A stretch of DNA of 64,000 nt from an uncultured Subdoligranulum sp. (lineage in GTDB: Bacteria; Bacillota; Clostridia; Oscillospirales; Ruminococcaceae). The position numbers and the translations under genes are program-made. Under the pieces are notes generated by a model. That model was not told the DNA's origin and did no database searches. It saw nothing but the letters and a program-made list of their open reading frames with translations. Where the stretch lies: positions 494,590 to 558,589 of the forward strand of contig UQZO01000001.1 in the NCBI GenBank assembly GCA_900545545.1, in the 5' to 3' direction. Positions 25,491-34,573 of this stretch are shown one piece after another (the stretch's first letter is position 1; every line of letters begins with the position of its first letter).

Positions 25491-26339
25491 TTAAGATTCT
25501 GCGTCGGCGCCGGCAACAATTTCAGTGATTTCCTGGGTAATTGCTGCCTGACGGGCGCGGTTATAATACAAATTCAAATGCTCGATCATTTCACCGGCAT
25601 TTTTGGTTGCGGCGTCCATCGCCGTACGGCGGGCACCTTGCTCACTGGCAACGCTCTCGCACAGGGCACCATAGACAACACCTGCCAGATACTCCGGGAT
25701 GATGTTGTCAAACACCGTAGTGGCATCTGGCTCATAGAGCATGAGGTTTTGCCGTTTTTTGCCGTTCTTCGGCGCTTGGAAAGGCAAAATTGGCAAGACG
25801 GTTGCCGTTTGTGTCAGCATGGACACAAACTGGGTAAAGCAAAGGCGAATCTCATCAAAATCCCCTGCCAGAAATTTCTGGCAAACGATTCTGGAAATTT
25901 CAAAGCTGTCGCTGACTGACAAATCCCCTGCTTCAGCAAAGGCCTGTGTAACAATCGGTACATGGTGACGAGTAAAATATTCTACGGCCTTTTTGCCGAT
26001 GGGAAGTACGGTATAGTCCTGCCCTTCCGCATCAGCCTGTACGGCTTTCAGAATATTGGCATTATATCCGCCAGCCAAACCACGGTCACCCGCAATTACA
26101 ATATACAGTCGACGATGGGTGCTGCGCTTTGCAAGGTACGGACTGTCAAAATGCGTATCTGCCGCCGCAATATCAAACAAAGTCGCATAGAGTGTTTCAA
26201 AATACGGGCGGCTACGCTCCACCCGTTCCTTGGCGCGTCGCAATTTGCTGGACGCCACCAGTTCCATGGCCTTGGTGATCTGCATAGTGCTCTCTACGCT
26301 TTTAATACGCAGTTTGATTTCTTTCATCGAGCCAGCCAC
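25491..26339 (-). CDS. atpG: ATP synthase F1 gamma subunit
   Basis: 282-residue rotor shaft of two long terminal helices around a Rossmann-like domain. The N-terminal KEIKLRIKSVESTMQITKAM and C-terminal YYNRARQAAITQEITEIVAG are the conserved coiled-coil ends. The preferred start is GTG at 26339 (giving MAGSMKEIK), eight bases after GGGGG; an ATG three codons further in and a GTG three codons earlier are alternatives. Confidence 0.95.
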   Translation of the reverse strand: MAGSMKEIKLRIKSVESTMQITKAMELVASSKLRRAKERVERSRPYFETLYATLFDIAAADTHFDSPYLAKRSTHRRLYIVIAGDRGLAGGYNANILKAVQADAEGQDYTVLPIGKKAVEYFTRHHVPIVTQAFAEAGDLSVSDSFEISRIVCQKFLAGDFDEIRLCFTQFVSMLTQTATVLPILPFQAPKNGKKRQNLMLYEPDATTVFDNIIPEYLAGVVYGALCESVASEQGARRTAMDAATKNAGEMIEHLNLYYNRARQAAITQEITEIVAGADAES

Positions 26340-26360
26340 CAATGGCACCCCCTTTACGGC

Positions 26361-27896
26361 TTAGTTTTCTTTCTGGAATTTCGCAGTAAAAGCTTCCAAA
26401 ACAGCTTTCAGCTTTTCTTCTGTTTCCGCTCTCAGATCTCCCGTTGTACGGATCTGTTCCATAACATCCGCTGCATCCGCATTGTCATCCAAACACTGGT
26501 ACAGTTCCCGTTCGTAAGAAGCAATGGCAGAAATCTCAATATCTTTGAGATAGCCGTGTACGGTAGCATAAAGAATGGCCACCTGCTTTTCGACCGGAAC
26601 CGGACTATTGCGATCCTGTTTGAGAACTTCCACAATACGTTCGCCCTGAGCCAGACGCGCTTTGGTATCGGCATCCAAATCGGAACCGAACTGCGCAAAG
26701 CCCTGCAATTCACGGTACTGGGAGTAAACCAGTTTCAGCGTACCGGCCACCTTTTTCATGGCCTTGATCTGAGCATTGCCGCCGACACGGGAAACCGAAA
26801 TACCGGGGTTTACAGCAGGACGGATACCTGCATGGAACAGCTCGGTTTCCAGGAAAATCTGGCCATCGGTAATGGAAATGACGTTGGTCGGGATATACGC
26901 AGCTACGTCACCGGCCTGGGTCTCGATGATCGGCAGTGCCGTCAAAGAGCCGCCGCCTTTCTCATCACTGAGTTTGGCAGCACGTTCCAGCAAACGACTG
27001 TGGAGATAGAATACGTCGCCGGGATATGCTTCACGTCCGGGAGGACGGCGGATCAGCAGAGAAAGCGCACGATAGGCCACTGCATGCTTGGACAGGTCAT
27101 CATAGACGATCAGCACATGTTTGCCCTGCTGCATGAAATACTCGCCCATAGCGCAACCGGCATAGGGAGCAATATACTGCAGCGGAGACAATTCCGAGGC
27201 CGTGGCGCAGACCACGGTGGTATAGGCCATCGCGCCGTTCTTTTCCAGATTCTCTACAAGGGAAGCCACGGTAGAACGTTTTTGACCGATGGCAACATAG
27301 ATGCAAAGAACGTCTTTTCCCTTCTGGTTGATGATGGTATCGGTAGCGATGACCGTCTTGCCAGTCTGACGGTCGCCGATAATCAACTCACGCTGGCCGC
27401 GGCCGATGGGAATCATCGAGTCAATGGCCTTGATGCCGGTCTGCAACGGTTGCTTGACAGGTTGACGGTCAATGATACCGGGGGCAGGAGATTCAATGGC
27501 ACGATAATCGGATGCCTCAATGGGGCCTTTGCCGTCAATAGGCTGGCCCAGGGCATTCACAACACGACCGATCATGCCCTCGCCCACCGGGACGGAGACC
27601 ACTTTGCCGGTACGGCGAATGCCGCTGCCCTCTTTAATACCGCTGTCATCGCCCAGCAGAACAATGGAAACACTGTTTTCTTCCAGGTTTTGCGCCATAC
27701 CGTAGGTGCCGCTATCAAACTGCACCAATTCACCGGCCATGCAATTATCAAGTCCGGAAGCACGGGCGATACCATCGCCAACCATCGTGACAGTACCGGT
27801 TTCGGACTGCTCGACGGCGTTCTGATAATATTTGATCTGCGAACGAATGATGCGGGAAATCTGTTCGGGTTTCAATTGCACGGTTTGTTTCACCAC
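26361..27896 (-). CDS. atpA: ATP synthase F1 alpha subunit
   Basis: 511-residue non-catalytic nucleotide-binding subunit. P-loop GDRQTGKT (174-181), the VYDDLSKHAVAYR segment and the arginine-finger region NPGISVSRVGG identify alpha rather than beta. Normal length. Between atpH and atpG, as in other F-type operons. Confidence 0.97.
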   Translation of the reverse strand: MVKQTVQLKPEQISRIIRSQIKYYQNAVEQSETGTVTMVGDGIARASGLDNCMAGELVQFDSGTYGMAQNLEENSVSIVLLGDDSGIKEGSGIRRTGKVVSVPVGEGMIGRVVNALGQPIDGKGPIEASDYRAIESPAPGIIDRQPVKQPLQTGIKAIDSMIPIGRGQRELIIGDRQTGKTVIATDTIINQKGKDVLCIYVAIGQKRSTVASLVENLEKNGAMAYTTVVCATASELSPLQYIAPYAGCAMGEYFMQQGKHVLIVYDDLSKHAVAYRALSLLIRRPPGREAYPGDVFYLHSRLLERAAKLSDEKGGGSLTALPIIETQAGDVAAYIPTNVISITDGQIFLETELFHAGIRPAVNPGISVSRVGGNAQIKAMKKVAGTLKLVYSQYRELQGFAQFGSDLDADTKARLAQGERIVEVLKQDRNSPVPVEKQVAILYATVHGYLKDIEISAIASYERELYQCLDDNADAADVMEQIRTTGDLRAETEEKLKAVLEAFTAKFQKEN

Positions 27897-27923
27897 TCAA
27901 TCTATAAAATGGGGTGTTATTTG

Positions 27924-28460
27924 TTATAATACCACGTTGGCAATATCGTCGCGCAGCAATTCCAAACGGCGCTGCACGGTACCGTCCAAACGTTCGCCTG
28001 CCAAATCCAGACGCAATCCGCCCAATACGGAAGGATCTGTCTTTTCCGTCAGGCGGATGAGTTTGCCTGTTTTCGCCTGCAGCTTGTTCAGCAGCTTTTC
28101 ACGTTCTTCCGCCGACAACGGCACGGCCGATGTGACGGTAGCTTCCATAATACCGTGATCGGCATTATACCTTTCCCGGTAGGCTTCCAGGCAACCCGAA
28201 AGCTCCCCCAGCAGATCTTCCTCGCACAAAATTTTGAGAAAGTTCACCACATAGGGATGCATTCCTTCAAAAGCCTTGTCCAGCAGCCCACAGCGTTCCT
28301 TTTTAGGGATGCTGGGAGTTTGCAACAGGCGCAAATACTGCGGTTCCTGTTTGCAGCTGGATTCTGCCAATGTCAATTCCTGAAGAATGGGTTCTGTCAG
28401 CGATTCCTCGGCCGCCAGTTCATATAAGCTGCCGCCATAACGCTTGGCAAGTTCGGTCAT
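27924..28460 (-). CDS. atpH: ATP synthase F1 delta subunit
   Basis: 178-residue helical stator protein that links F1 to the b subunits. The opening LAKRYGGSLYELA and the C-terminal DPSVLGGLRLDLAGERLDGTV stretch (family G-G-x-x-x-x-x-D-x-x-x-D pattern) identify it. Its start overlaps the atpF stop as ATGA. Confidence 0.94.
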   Translation of the reverse strand: MTELAKRYGGSLYELAAEESLTEPILQELTLAESSCKQEPQYLRLLQTPSIPKKERCGLLDKAFEGMHPYVVNFLKILCEEDLLGELSGCLEAYRERYNADHGIMEATVTSAVPLSAEEREKLLNKLQAKTGKLIRLTEKTDPSVLGGLRLDLAGERLDGTVQRRLELLRDDIANVVL

Positions 28461-28963
28461 GAGGCATCCCCCACATTCCGGATAAATTCATCGATCAAAG
28501 CCTGATGATCGGCTTTGTTGATCTCGCGTTCGACTACCTTGCTGGCAATCTCTACCGCAATACCGCCGATCTCATTTTTCAAATCGTTGACTGCCTTTTT
28601 GCGCTCCTGCGCCATTTCGGCTTCCGCCGCTGTACGCAGTGCCTGCGCCTCTATGCGAGCTGCATTGACGATCTCTTCTTCACGCTTTTGCGCGCGGACC
28701 GTTGCCTCCCGCAGCATGGAGTCCTGTTCTGCCTTGATCTCTTTCAGGTGCTGCTGATACTCTTCTTCCAATTCGGCGGCCTTTTGCTTGGCCTGTGCCG
28801 CATCGGCATACATATTATCAATCTCCTGCTGACGGTCATCAATCATTTTCTTGACCGGTTTGAACAGGAAATAGCGCAGCACCGCAAAGGTGATGAGCAT
28901 ATTGCAGAAAGTGAAAAGCGCAGTCCACGGGTTGACGCCGACGAAGCTTTCAAATCCCGTCAT
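28457..28963 (-). CDS. atpF: ATP synthase F0 b subunit
   Basis: 168-residue stator subunit. One N-terminal membrane helix (about 11-31, WTALFTFCNMLITFAVLRYFLF) is followed by a long charged coiled coil (AAQAKQKAAELEEEYQQ). Forms the peripheral stalk with delta. Start 34 bases after the atpE stop. Confidence 0.94.
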   Translation of the reverse strand: MTGFESFVGVNPWTALFTFCNMLITFAVLRYFLFKPVKKMIDDRQQEIDNMYADAAQAKQKAAELEEEYQQHLKEIKAEQDSMLREATVRAQKREEEIVNAARIEAQALRTAAEAEMAQERKKAVNDLKNEIGGIAVEIASKVVEREINKADHQALIDEFIRNVGDAS

Positions 28964-28997
28964 AAGTCATCCCTCCTTTCATGTTCTTCGCATCCAA

Positions 28998-29237
28998 TCA
29001 GAAAACGAAGAGAAGAAGGAGAGCGATAACCAGAGAGTAAATACCGGTGGACTCGGTAATGGCACAGCCCAAAATCATGTTGGTACGCAGGACGTTGGTC
29101 ATTTCGGGCTGGCGGGACATGCCCTCCAATGCCTTGCCGACAGCGTTACCTTCACCGATAGCCGGGCCGATAGCGCCAAATCCGATCGCGATGCCAGCGC
29201 CGATCGCGCAGGCGGCTTTTACGATTGCTGCTTCCAT
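28998..29237 (-). CDS. atpE: ATP synthase F0 c subunit with Na+-type two-carboxylate site
   Basis: 79-residue helical hairpin that forms the rotor ring. The outer helix carries the ion-binding run E62-S63-T64-x-x-Y67 (TESTGIY). The inner helix has E29 in GPAIGEG where classical Na+ c subunits have Gln. An E29/E62 pair with Ser-Thr-Tyr matches the two-carboxylate Na+-binding c ring described for Fusobacterium nucleatum. Na+ coupling is therefore likely but inferred. The start at 29237 follows a perfect AGGAGG by seven bases; a frame opening nine codons upstream overlaps that site. Confidence 0.95.
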   Translation of the reverse strand: MEAAIVKAACAIGAGIAIGFGAIGPAIGEGNAVGKALEGMSRQPEMTNVLRTNMILGCAITESTGIYSLVIALLLLFVF

Positions 29238-29267
29238 AGGGTTTCCTCCTATAATAAAATACAATAA

Positions 29268-30131
29268 TCAGGCTTCTTCCGGCGGCGGGCAGGCATTGCC
29301 CACATAAACCATCGTCAGCAAACTAAAGACGAGGGCTTGAACCCCGCCGGAAAAAACATCGAAATACAAACTTAGGATGCCGGGAATACCGACTTCCAGA
29401 TACGGCACGCCGCTCAGCCCCAACAGCGCCAAAACGCCGGTGGCAATAAAGACAATGCCGAAAATCTTGCGCGCCATTTTTTTGGCACGCAGACCGCTTG
29501 CCAGCAATGCTGCACCGATCACGAGAATAAGCGCAGAAACAATCACGCTCTTCCCTACCAGTCCCAGCAAAGCAGCGGAAACTGTTGCCAGGGCCGAGTA
29601 GACAAGGCTGGTCAATACACTGCCACCGGCGATATTGCCGAAGTGACGAAATGCCATCGAAATGGGCTGGGCAATCTCCGATACCAGATTCATGGGAGTC
29701 ATCACAACAATCGGTTCGGTGAAACCTTTGAGCCATCCTAAAAAGCCGTTTGCCTTGATGGAACATCCCCAGCACAGAAAGCTGGTCATCAACGCCCATG
29801 TTACCGTAGTAGAAAGATCCGCGGTGGACGAGCGGAAGATACCGGTCATGCCGATGTAGGAGCCACAAATTGAAGAGAGAAACAGTGCTCCGATATAGGG
29901 CGTCCAGTAAGCGTTGTGCTTACCCATGGTGTCTTCTACCATGCCGTACAGCATGGATACGCCTTTCTCCACCAAAACCTGTCGTCGGGAGGGCCGCTTT
30001 TGCAGATTGCGGCCCAGCAAGATTCCTGCTATACACAGAAACACCATTACCACAAAAGAAGAAACAATGGTCTGGGTAATGGGAATCCCGCCAAACAGAG
30101 GAATGGTAAAGTAGATTTTGGGACCATTCAT
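29268..30131 (-). CDS. atpB: ATP synthase F0 a subunit
   Basis: 287-residue membrane stator with five to six helices and the ion half-channels. The essential arginine is R162 in MAFRHFGNIAGG. An N-terminal hydrophobic segment (IVSSFVVMVFLCIAGILLG) and a C-terminal VQALVFSLLTMVYVG are typical. Start overlaps the preceding small membrane gene as ATGA. Confidence 0.95.
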   Translation of the reverse strand: MNGPKIYFTIPLFGGIPITQTIVSSFVVMVFLCIAGILLGRNLQKRPSRRQVLVEKGVSMLYGMVEDTMGKHNAYWTPYIGALFLSSICGSYIGMTGIFRSSTADLSTTVTWALMTSFLCWGCSIKANGFLGWLKGFTEPIVVMTPMNLVSEIAQPISMAFRHFGNIAGGSVLTSLVYSALATVSAALLGLVGKSVIVSALILVIGAALLASGLRAKKMARKIFGIVFIATGVLALLGLSGVPYLEVGIPGILSLYFDVFSGGVQALVFSLLTMVYVGNACPPPEEA

Positions 30132-30544
30132 ACGGTTGCATCACCGCCTTTATCATCTTTACGGAAAAACTCCACCAGTTTCAATACTGCCTGCGCCATG
30201 AGCAACGGCAGCAGTGCCGCTACCGGATCACACACTTTGGCCCGAAACAGCAGAATATAAATCACCGCCAACACCAGCAGCCGGATCACGCCGGAAGCCT
30301 GGATGGAAAGCTGCGCCCGTTGGGGATCGTTGTCTCGGGCAGCGCGATCCACGGCGTTGGAAACAGTAATACTTAAGGATACAAAATTTCCAATAGCCAG
30401 AACCATGCCGATGATGGCACCCAGCAGGACCGAAGACGTGAAGGCTCCCAGCAGCGCATAAATTACCAGCATTACCGCCACACAAACAGCCAAGGCTGCC
30501 GTGAGACGACCAACCTGGTGCAGAATTTCTCTGTGCTTTTGCAT
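30128..30544 (-). CDS. atpI: ATP synthase subunit I-like membrane protein
   Basis: 138 residues with four hydrophobic helices (AALAVCVAVMLVIYALLG, VLLGAIIGMVLAIGNFVSL, GVIRLLVLAVIYILLF, and one more). The position directly before atpB and the topology match the AtpI-type c-ring assembly factors. Family assignment is by context more than by motif. Confidence 0.75.
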   Translation of the reverse strand: MQKHREILHQVGRLTAALAVCVAVMLVIYALLGAFTSSVLLGAIIGMVLAIGNFVSLSITVSNAVDRAARDNDPQRAQLSIQASGVIRLLVLAVIYILLFRAKVCDPVAALLPLLMAQAVLKLVEFFRKDDKGGDATV

Positions 30545-30564
30545 CGGGAGGAAACTTCCTTTCG

Positions 30565-30834
30565 TTAACCGTGTTGATTGAAAGAAATCGGGGGTGGAGA
30601 CTTTTTTGAGGAGCCCTTTCCCTGCCGTTCAATGGCCCTGAGATTGTAGCGCAAACTGTTCACCGCTATCAGTATGCCCAAAATCACACCGACAGCGACA
30701 ACCCATCCGTCCAAAGAAAATGTTTTTTGCAGCCAAACAGATGCGGCAATGGACAAAACAAGCGGCACACAGATGGAAAGACCAAATTGCGTCACCCAAA
30801 CTAGATGACGGGTGATCTCATACAAATCCTTCAT
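30565..30834 (-). CDS. atpZ: AtpZ/AtpI family small membrane protein
   Basis: 89-residue protein with two membrane helices (about 12-32 and 44-62, QFGLSICVPLVLSIAASVWL and VAVGVILGILIAVNSLRY) and a basic serine-rich tail. Such AtpZ proteins open many F-type operons and may assist Mg2+ or assembly; the role is not settled. It is the first gene behind the operon promoter. Confidence 0.78.
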   Translation of the reverse strand: MKDLYEITRHLVWVTQFGLSICVPLVLSIAASVWLQKTFSLDGWVVAVGVILGILIAVNSLRYNLRAIERQGKGSSKKSPPPISFNQHG

Positions 30835-30872
30835 GGCTCCCCCACATGCACAAAAAGACGCTTAATTGCTAT

Positions 30873-30901
30873 AGTATACACCAGAGGACGTATTTTTTTA
30901 A
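30873..30901 (-). promoter_or_regulatory. sigma-A promoter of the atp operon
   Basis: TTAAAA (30896-30901), 17-base spacer, TATACT preceded by TG (30873-30878) on the minus strand, about 40 bases before atpZ. Confidence 0.65.
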
Positions 30902-31123
30902 CAGTTTCTTTGGCCTGTGTTCTAAAGTTTTTGTTGATTTCGATTCAAATTGATCATTTTGTATAAAAACTGCTCGCTTTTTTGGAACATCAATATTGTA
31001 CGAATTAATGTACAGTATCTGCAAGAAATCCCTAGTAAAAAAGTCAAAAATAAAAGCGCATTGTTAGTGGCTGATGGATATTTTTCCAATATATGGATTT
31101 TTTTGAATTTTTCTGTCACAAGC
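30902..31123. other. AT-rich intergenic stretch between atp operon and plsY terminator
   Basis: No gene, RNA or regulatory element could be supported here; sequence is rich in A and T runs. Confidence 0.5.
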
Positions 31124-31163
31124 AAAAAAGAGCGACATGGCACACAAGCCATACCGCTCTTTT
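31124..31163 (-). terminator. terminator after plsY
   Basis: On the minus strand an AAAGAGCG...CGCTCTTT outer stem continued by ATGGC/GCCAT after a small bulge, ending in TTTTTT. Confidence 0.85.
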
Positions 31164-31173
31164 ACTATGTCAT

Positions 31174-31836
31174 TTACTTTTTGGACCCAAATCGATATTC
31201 GGTTCCGTTTTTCAGGCGTTCAATATTGGCGCGATGCAGCCAGATCACCATCGTTGCCATAACCACACAGCAAAGTGTGTTAAAAAGAATGGTGGGGATG
31301 TTGGCGCCGAGAACAATCCAGTAAATCAAGGTCACCACCGGGAACAGCGCTGCCACGATGATGCTTCCCAGCGATACAATATGCGAAAATGCGAATTGGA
31401 TCAAGAACACCAGCAGCAGAATTCCGCAGACGACCGGACTGATGGAAAGCGCCGCACCGGCGCCAACCAGCACACATTTGCCGCCTTTAAAACCGAAATA
31501 CAGGGGGCGGCTGTGGCCAATCATGCAAAAGATTGCCGCGAGATAGGCGCCGCATATAGGAGCCAGCAGCGCATCGGTGCCAATCAGAGTGGCAAACAGT
31601 ATCCGCCCCAGGTTGGCCGCCGCCACGCTCTTACCTACGTCACCGATGATGGTAAGCACCGCAGGCAATTTGCCGTAAGTGCGAAGGACGTTGGTCATAC
31701 CCGCGTTACCGCTTCCGTGGGTACGCACATCTTCATTGAACATGGTTTTGGAGACAAGCACGCCGAACAGAATACTGCCCAGCAGATATCCAGCCAAAGC
31801 CGTCAGAACACAAGCCGCAATTACATGAAGTACCAT
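31174..31836 (-). CDS. plsY: acyl-phosphate:glycerol-3-phosphate acyltransferase PlsY
   Basis: 220-residue membrane enzyme with about seven hydrophobic segments that makes lysophosphatidic acid from acyl-phosphate. Motif 1 is HGSGNAGMTNVLRTYGK (40-56) and motif 2 is HSRPLYFGFKGGKC. The glycine normally following GGK is cysteine here (GGKC rather than GGKG). Directly downstream of der, six bases apart. Confidence 0.93.
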   Translation of the reverse strand: MVLHVIAACVLTALAGYLLGSILFGVLVSKTMFNEDVRTHGSGNAGMTNVLRTYGKLPAVLTIIGDVGKSVAAANLGRILFATLIGTDALLAPICGAYLAAIFCMIGHSRPLYFGFKGGKCVLVGAGAALSISPVVCGILLLVFLIQFAFSHIVSLGSIIVAALFPVVTLIYWIVLGANIPTILFNTLCCVVMATMVIWLHRANIERLKNGTEYRFGSKK

Positions 31837-31842
31837 GATTCC

Positions 31843-33186
31843 TTACACCTTTCCTGCCTTTACCGAACCGTCGCCATGTTCCCGCGTAATCATTCGGATC
31901 GGTGTACCCGTCAGACCGAATGTTTCGCGGATCTGATTTTCCAGATAACGCTGATAAGAGAAATGGAACAGCGCTTTCTGGTTGACAAAACAGACAAATG
32001 TCGGCGGACGGGTGGACGTCTGCGTAACGTAAAATACTTTCAGGCGCTTGCCTTTATCAGAAGGCGGCTGGACCTTGGCTGTTGCACGGGCCAGCATCTC
32101 GTTGAGTGCACCGGTGGGGATTCGCGTACCGTTCTGGATATCCACAAAATGAATCGTTTCAAACAGCTTGTCCACGCGCTGACCGGTTTTAGCGCTGATA
32201 AAGACAATGGGCGCATAGGACATGAAGCTGAAATCTTCCTCCAGCTGCTTGCGCATCGTGTCCATCGTGTAGCTGTCTTTTTCTACAGCATCCCACTTGT
32301 TGACCGCAATGATGCAAGCCTTCCCCTGCTCATGCGCGTAGCCGGCCACCTTGGAATCCTGCTCCGTGAAACCCACTGTCGCATCAATCATGATAACGCA
32401 CACGCGGCTGCGTTCCACCGCCGCAAGGCTGCGCAGCACGCTGTAGCGCTCGACACCGCTCTCGACCTTACCTTTTTTACGCAAACCGGCCGTATCGGTA
32501 AAGACAAACTTACCATATTTGTTCTCTACCAGGGTGTCAATGGCATCCCGCGTGGTGCCGGCTTCATTGGCTACAATCAGGCGGTTTTCGCCCAGAATAT
32601 GGTTGATCAGGCTGGACTTACCCACATTGGGGCGACCAATCACAGCTACTGTGATGCGGTCGTCGCTGTCCTCGTCCTCTTGTGCAAAGTCAAGGTGGGC
32701 GCAAACAGCATCCAGCAGATCACCGGTACCGTGGCCGTGCACACCGGAAGCGGGAATGATCTCACCCAGCCCCAGCGAATAGAAATCATACAATTCCATC
32801 GGCGGTTCACCGATTTTATCGCACTTATTGACGGCCAGTACCACAGGCTTGCCGCTGCGCATCAGCATACCGGCAATATCCTGGTCCTGCGGCGTAACAC
32901 CATTGGTCAGTTCAGTGACCATAATGATGCAATCGGCAGAGTCGATGGCAATCTGTGCCTGTTCCCGCATATGGGCCAAAAGACCATCGTCAATGCGCGG
33001 TTCAATACCGCCGGTATCGACCAGCAGGAACTTATTGCCGCACCATTCACAATCGCAAAAAATGCGGTCGCGGGTGACGCCCGGCGTGTCCTCCACGATG
33101 GCAAGGCGCTGGCCGGTCAGTTTATTGAAGATCGTAGACTTGCCCACGTTGGGACGGCCTACGATGGCAACGATCGGTTTTGCCAT
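31843..33186 (-). CDS. der: ribosome biogenesis GTPase Der (EngA)
   Basis: 447-residue protein with tandem GTPase domains for 50S assembly. The first P-loop is GRPNVGKST (10-18) and the second GRPNVGKSS near 185. Switch motifs DTGG and DTAGLRKKGK and both NKCD/NKWD boxes are visible, with a C-terminal KH-like domain. The ATG at 33186 stands seven bases from AGGAGG; an ATG two codons earlier is too close. Confidence 0.97.
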   Translation of the reverse strand: MAKPIVAIVGRPNVGKSTIFNKLTGQRLAIVEDTPGVTRDRIFCDCEWCGNKFLLVDTGGIEPRIDDGLLAHMREQAQIAIDSADCIIMVTELTNGVTPQDQDIAGMLMRSGKPVVLAVNKCDKIGEPPMELYDFYSLGLGEIIPASGVHGHGTGDLLDAVCAHLDFAQEDEDSDDRITVAVIGRPNVGKSSLINHILGENRLIVANEAGTTRDAIDTLVENKYGKFVFTDTAGLRKKGKVESGVERYSVLRSLAAVERSRVCVIMIDATVGFTEQDSKVAGYAHEQGKACIIAVNKWDAVEKDSYTMDTMRKQLEEDFSFMSYAPIVFISAKTGQRVDKLFETIHFVDIQNGTRIPTGALNEMLARATAKVQPPSDKGKRLKVFYVTQTSTRPPTFVCFVNQKALFHFSYQRYLENQIRETFGLTGTPIRMITREHGDGSVKAGKV

Positions 33187-33200
33187 GTCCATTCCTCCTT

Positions 33201-34538
33201 TTAGTTGGGTTCCTTTTTGATTCTCAGGATGCGTTTATGGGCGCTCAGGCAGGCTTTGCAGCAGCCACCGCCATCGGTGGGAATTACCACGGTGCGGCAT
33301 CCCAGCGCTTCGGAAAGCTGAGGCAGTGTGATATCATCCAGGAAACGGTCCTTTTCGTCCCGCAGCATAACTTCGGGCACCGCCAACAGGTCGCTTTGCA
33401 GACGGCCCTTGCACTGCTTGATGATATCGGTGCCGGTCACTAAACCCGCCACACTGACGTTGCCACCAAAATAATCGTTTCGGATCTGGTGTACCGTGAT
33501 TTTGACCTGCGGGTATTTCCGCATCAATGCCTGGGCCGACTGCTCAATGAGAGGTCCGGCCAGTGTGCCGGTAACAACGTCCATTTTATGGGGCAGTACA
33601 ATACCGCGGTAGTTCTCCAATTCTTCCAGGAACGTATCGTGGTAGAGCCTCCACATGCCGACGCCATCCTCCAGCTGGGCAAATTCATCATAGAATTCTG
33701 CCGGAGGAAGCTCCCGCCCGGAAGTCAGATACCATTCGTCGCTGGGATACACGATGCTGCGCCCATACTCCTCGCGGCAGCGATTGCTGTATTCTTCCAG
33801 AATCGCCAGTGTTTTGGCCGCAGACTCCTTATCATACGGCTGCAATTTGTACAGTCCCTTGCGGTAGTCTGTCACACCGGCCGGGACCACCGCGATGCTG
33901 CCTACCTGCGGGCGCAGTGCCAGCAGATCATTCAGCGTGCGGCGCAGTTCATCCCCGTCATTGATTCCTCGGCACAGAACCAGCTGACAGTTCAGATCGA
34001 TACCACCCGCCGCCAGTTTGGGCAGATATTGCAGTACCTCTCCGCCGCGTTTGTTGGCGAGCATCCGGATGCGCAGTTCCGGGTTTGTGGTATGTACCGA
34101 GACGAAAATCGGGCTGATATGCATCTCGATAATACGGTCGATTTCTCGCTCGCTCAGATTGGTCAGGGTGATGTAATTGCCAAACAGGAAGGAAAGCCGC
34201 TCGTCATCATCCTTAAAATAGAGCGGTTCCCGCATACCGGGCGGCAGCTGGTCGATAAAGCAGAACATACAATGGTTGGCGCAGCTGTGTTTGTCATCGC
34301 CCAGGTAGGTTTTGAAATTGCAGCCAAAGGGTTCATACTCACCCTTTTCTACCGTCAGTGTGCAACGCGCCCCGTTTTTGCATACTTCCAAAGAAAAGCG
34401 GGATGGCGTTGTATAAAACTGATAGTCCAGCGTATCGGCAAGCGCATGCCCATCGATGGCCAGCAACGTGCAGCCTTCTGTAATGCCAAGTTTCTGGGCC
34501 GGTGACTCCGCATCGACCGAGGTGACATGCAAGGCCAT
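33201..34538 (-). CDS. DUF512 family protein, PDZ plus CX3CX2C Fe-S (radical-SAM-like)
   Basis: 445 residues. An N-terminal PDZ-like domain (SPAQKLGITEGCTLLAIDG) is followed by C86-x3-C90-x2-C93, the radical SAM cluster spacing, in SCANHCMFCFIDQ. A DUF512 C-terminal domain follows, ending in a cysteine-containing GGGCCKACLSAHK tail. The family (often called putative Fe-S oxidoreductase) has no proven reaction but is widespread next to der in Clostridia, as here (14 bases). GGAGG is nine bases before the ATG. Confidence 0.88.
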   Translation of the reverse strand: MALHVTSVDAESPAQKLGITEGCTLLAIDGHALADTLDYQFYTTPSRFSLEVCKNGARCTLTVEKGEYEPFGCNFKTYLGDDKHSCANHCMFCFIDQLPPGMREPLYFKDDDERLSFLFGNYITLTNLSEREIDRIIEMHISPIFVSVHTTNPELRIRMLANKRGGEVLQYLPKLAAGGIDLNCQLVLCRGINDGDELRRTLNDLLALRPQVGSIAVVPAGVTDYRKGLYKLQPYDKESAAKTLAILEEYSNRCREEYGRSIVYPSDEWYLTSGRELPPAEFYDEFAQLEDGVGMWRLYHDTFLEELENYRGIVLPHKMDVVTGTLAGPLIEQSAQALMRKYPQVKITVHQIRNDYFGGNVSVAGLVTGTDIIKQCKGRLQSDLLAVPEVMLRDEKDRFLDDITLPQLSEALGCRTVVIPTDGGGCCKACLSAHKRILRIKKEPN

Positions 34539-34573
34539 GGTTCCGGCCCTCCTTCCTTAAAAACAGACGGTAA

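Noticed and set aside
25962..27929. 655-codon plus-strand open frame opposite atpA and atpG
   Set aside because: Shadow of highly conserved ATP synthase genes; no recognisable protein.
31093..33204. 703-codon plus-strand open frame opposite plsY and der
   Set aside because: Antisense artefact of two conserved genes, crossing their boundary and the plsY terminator.
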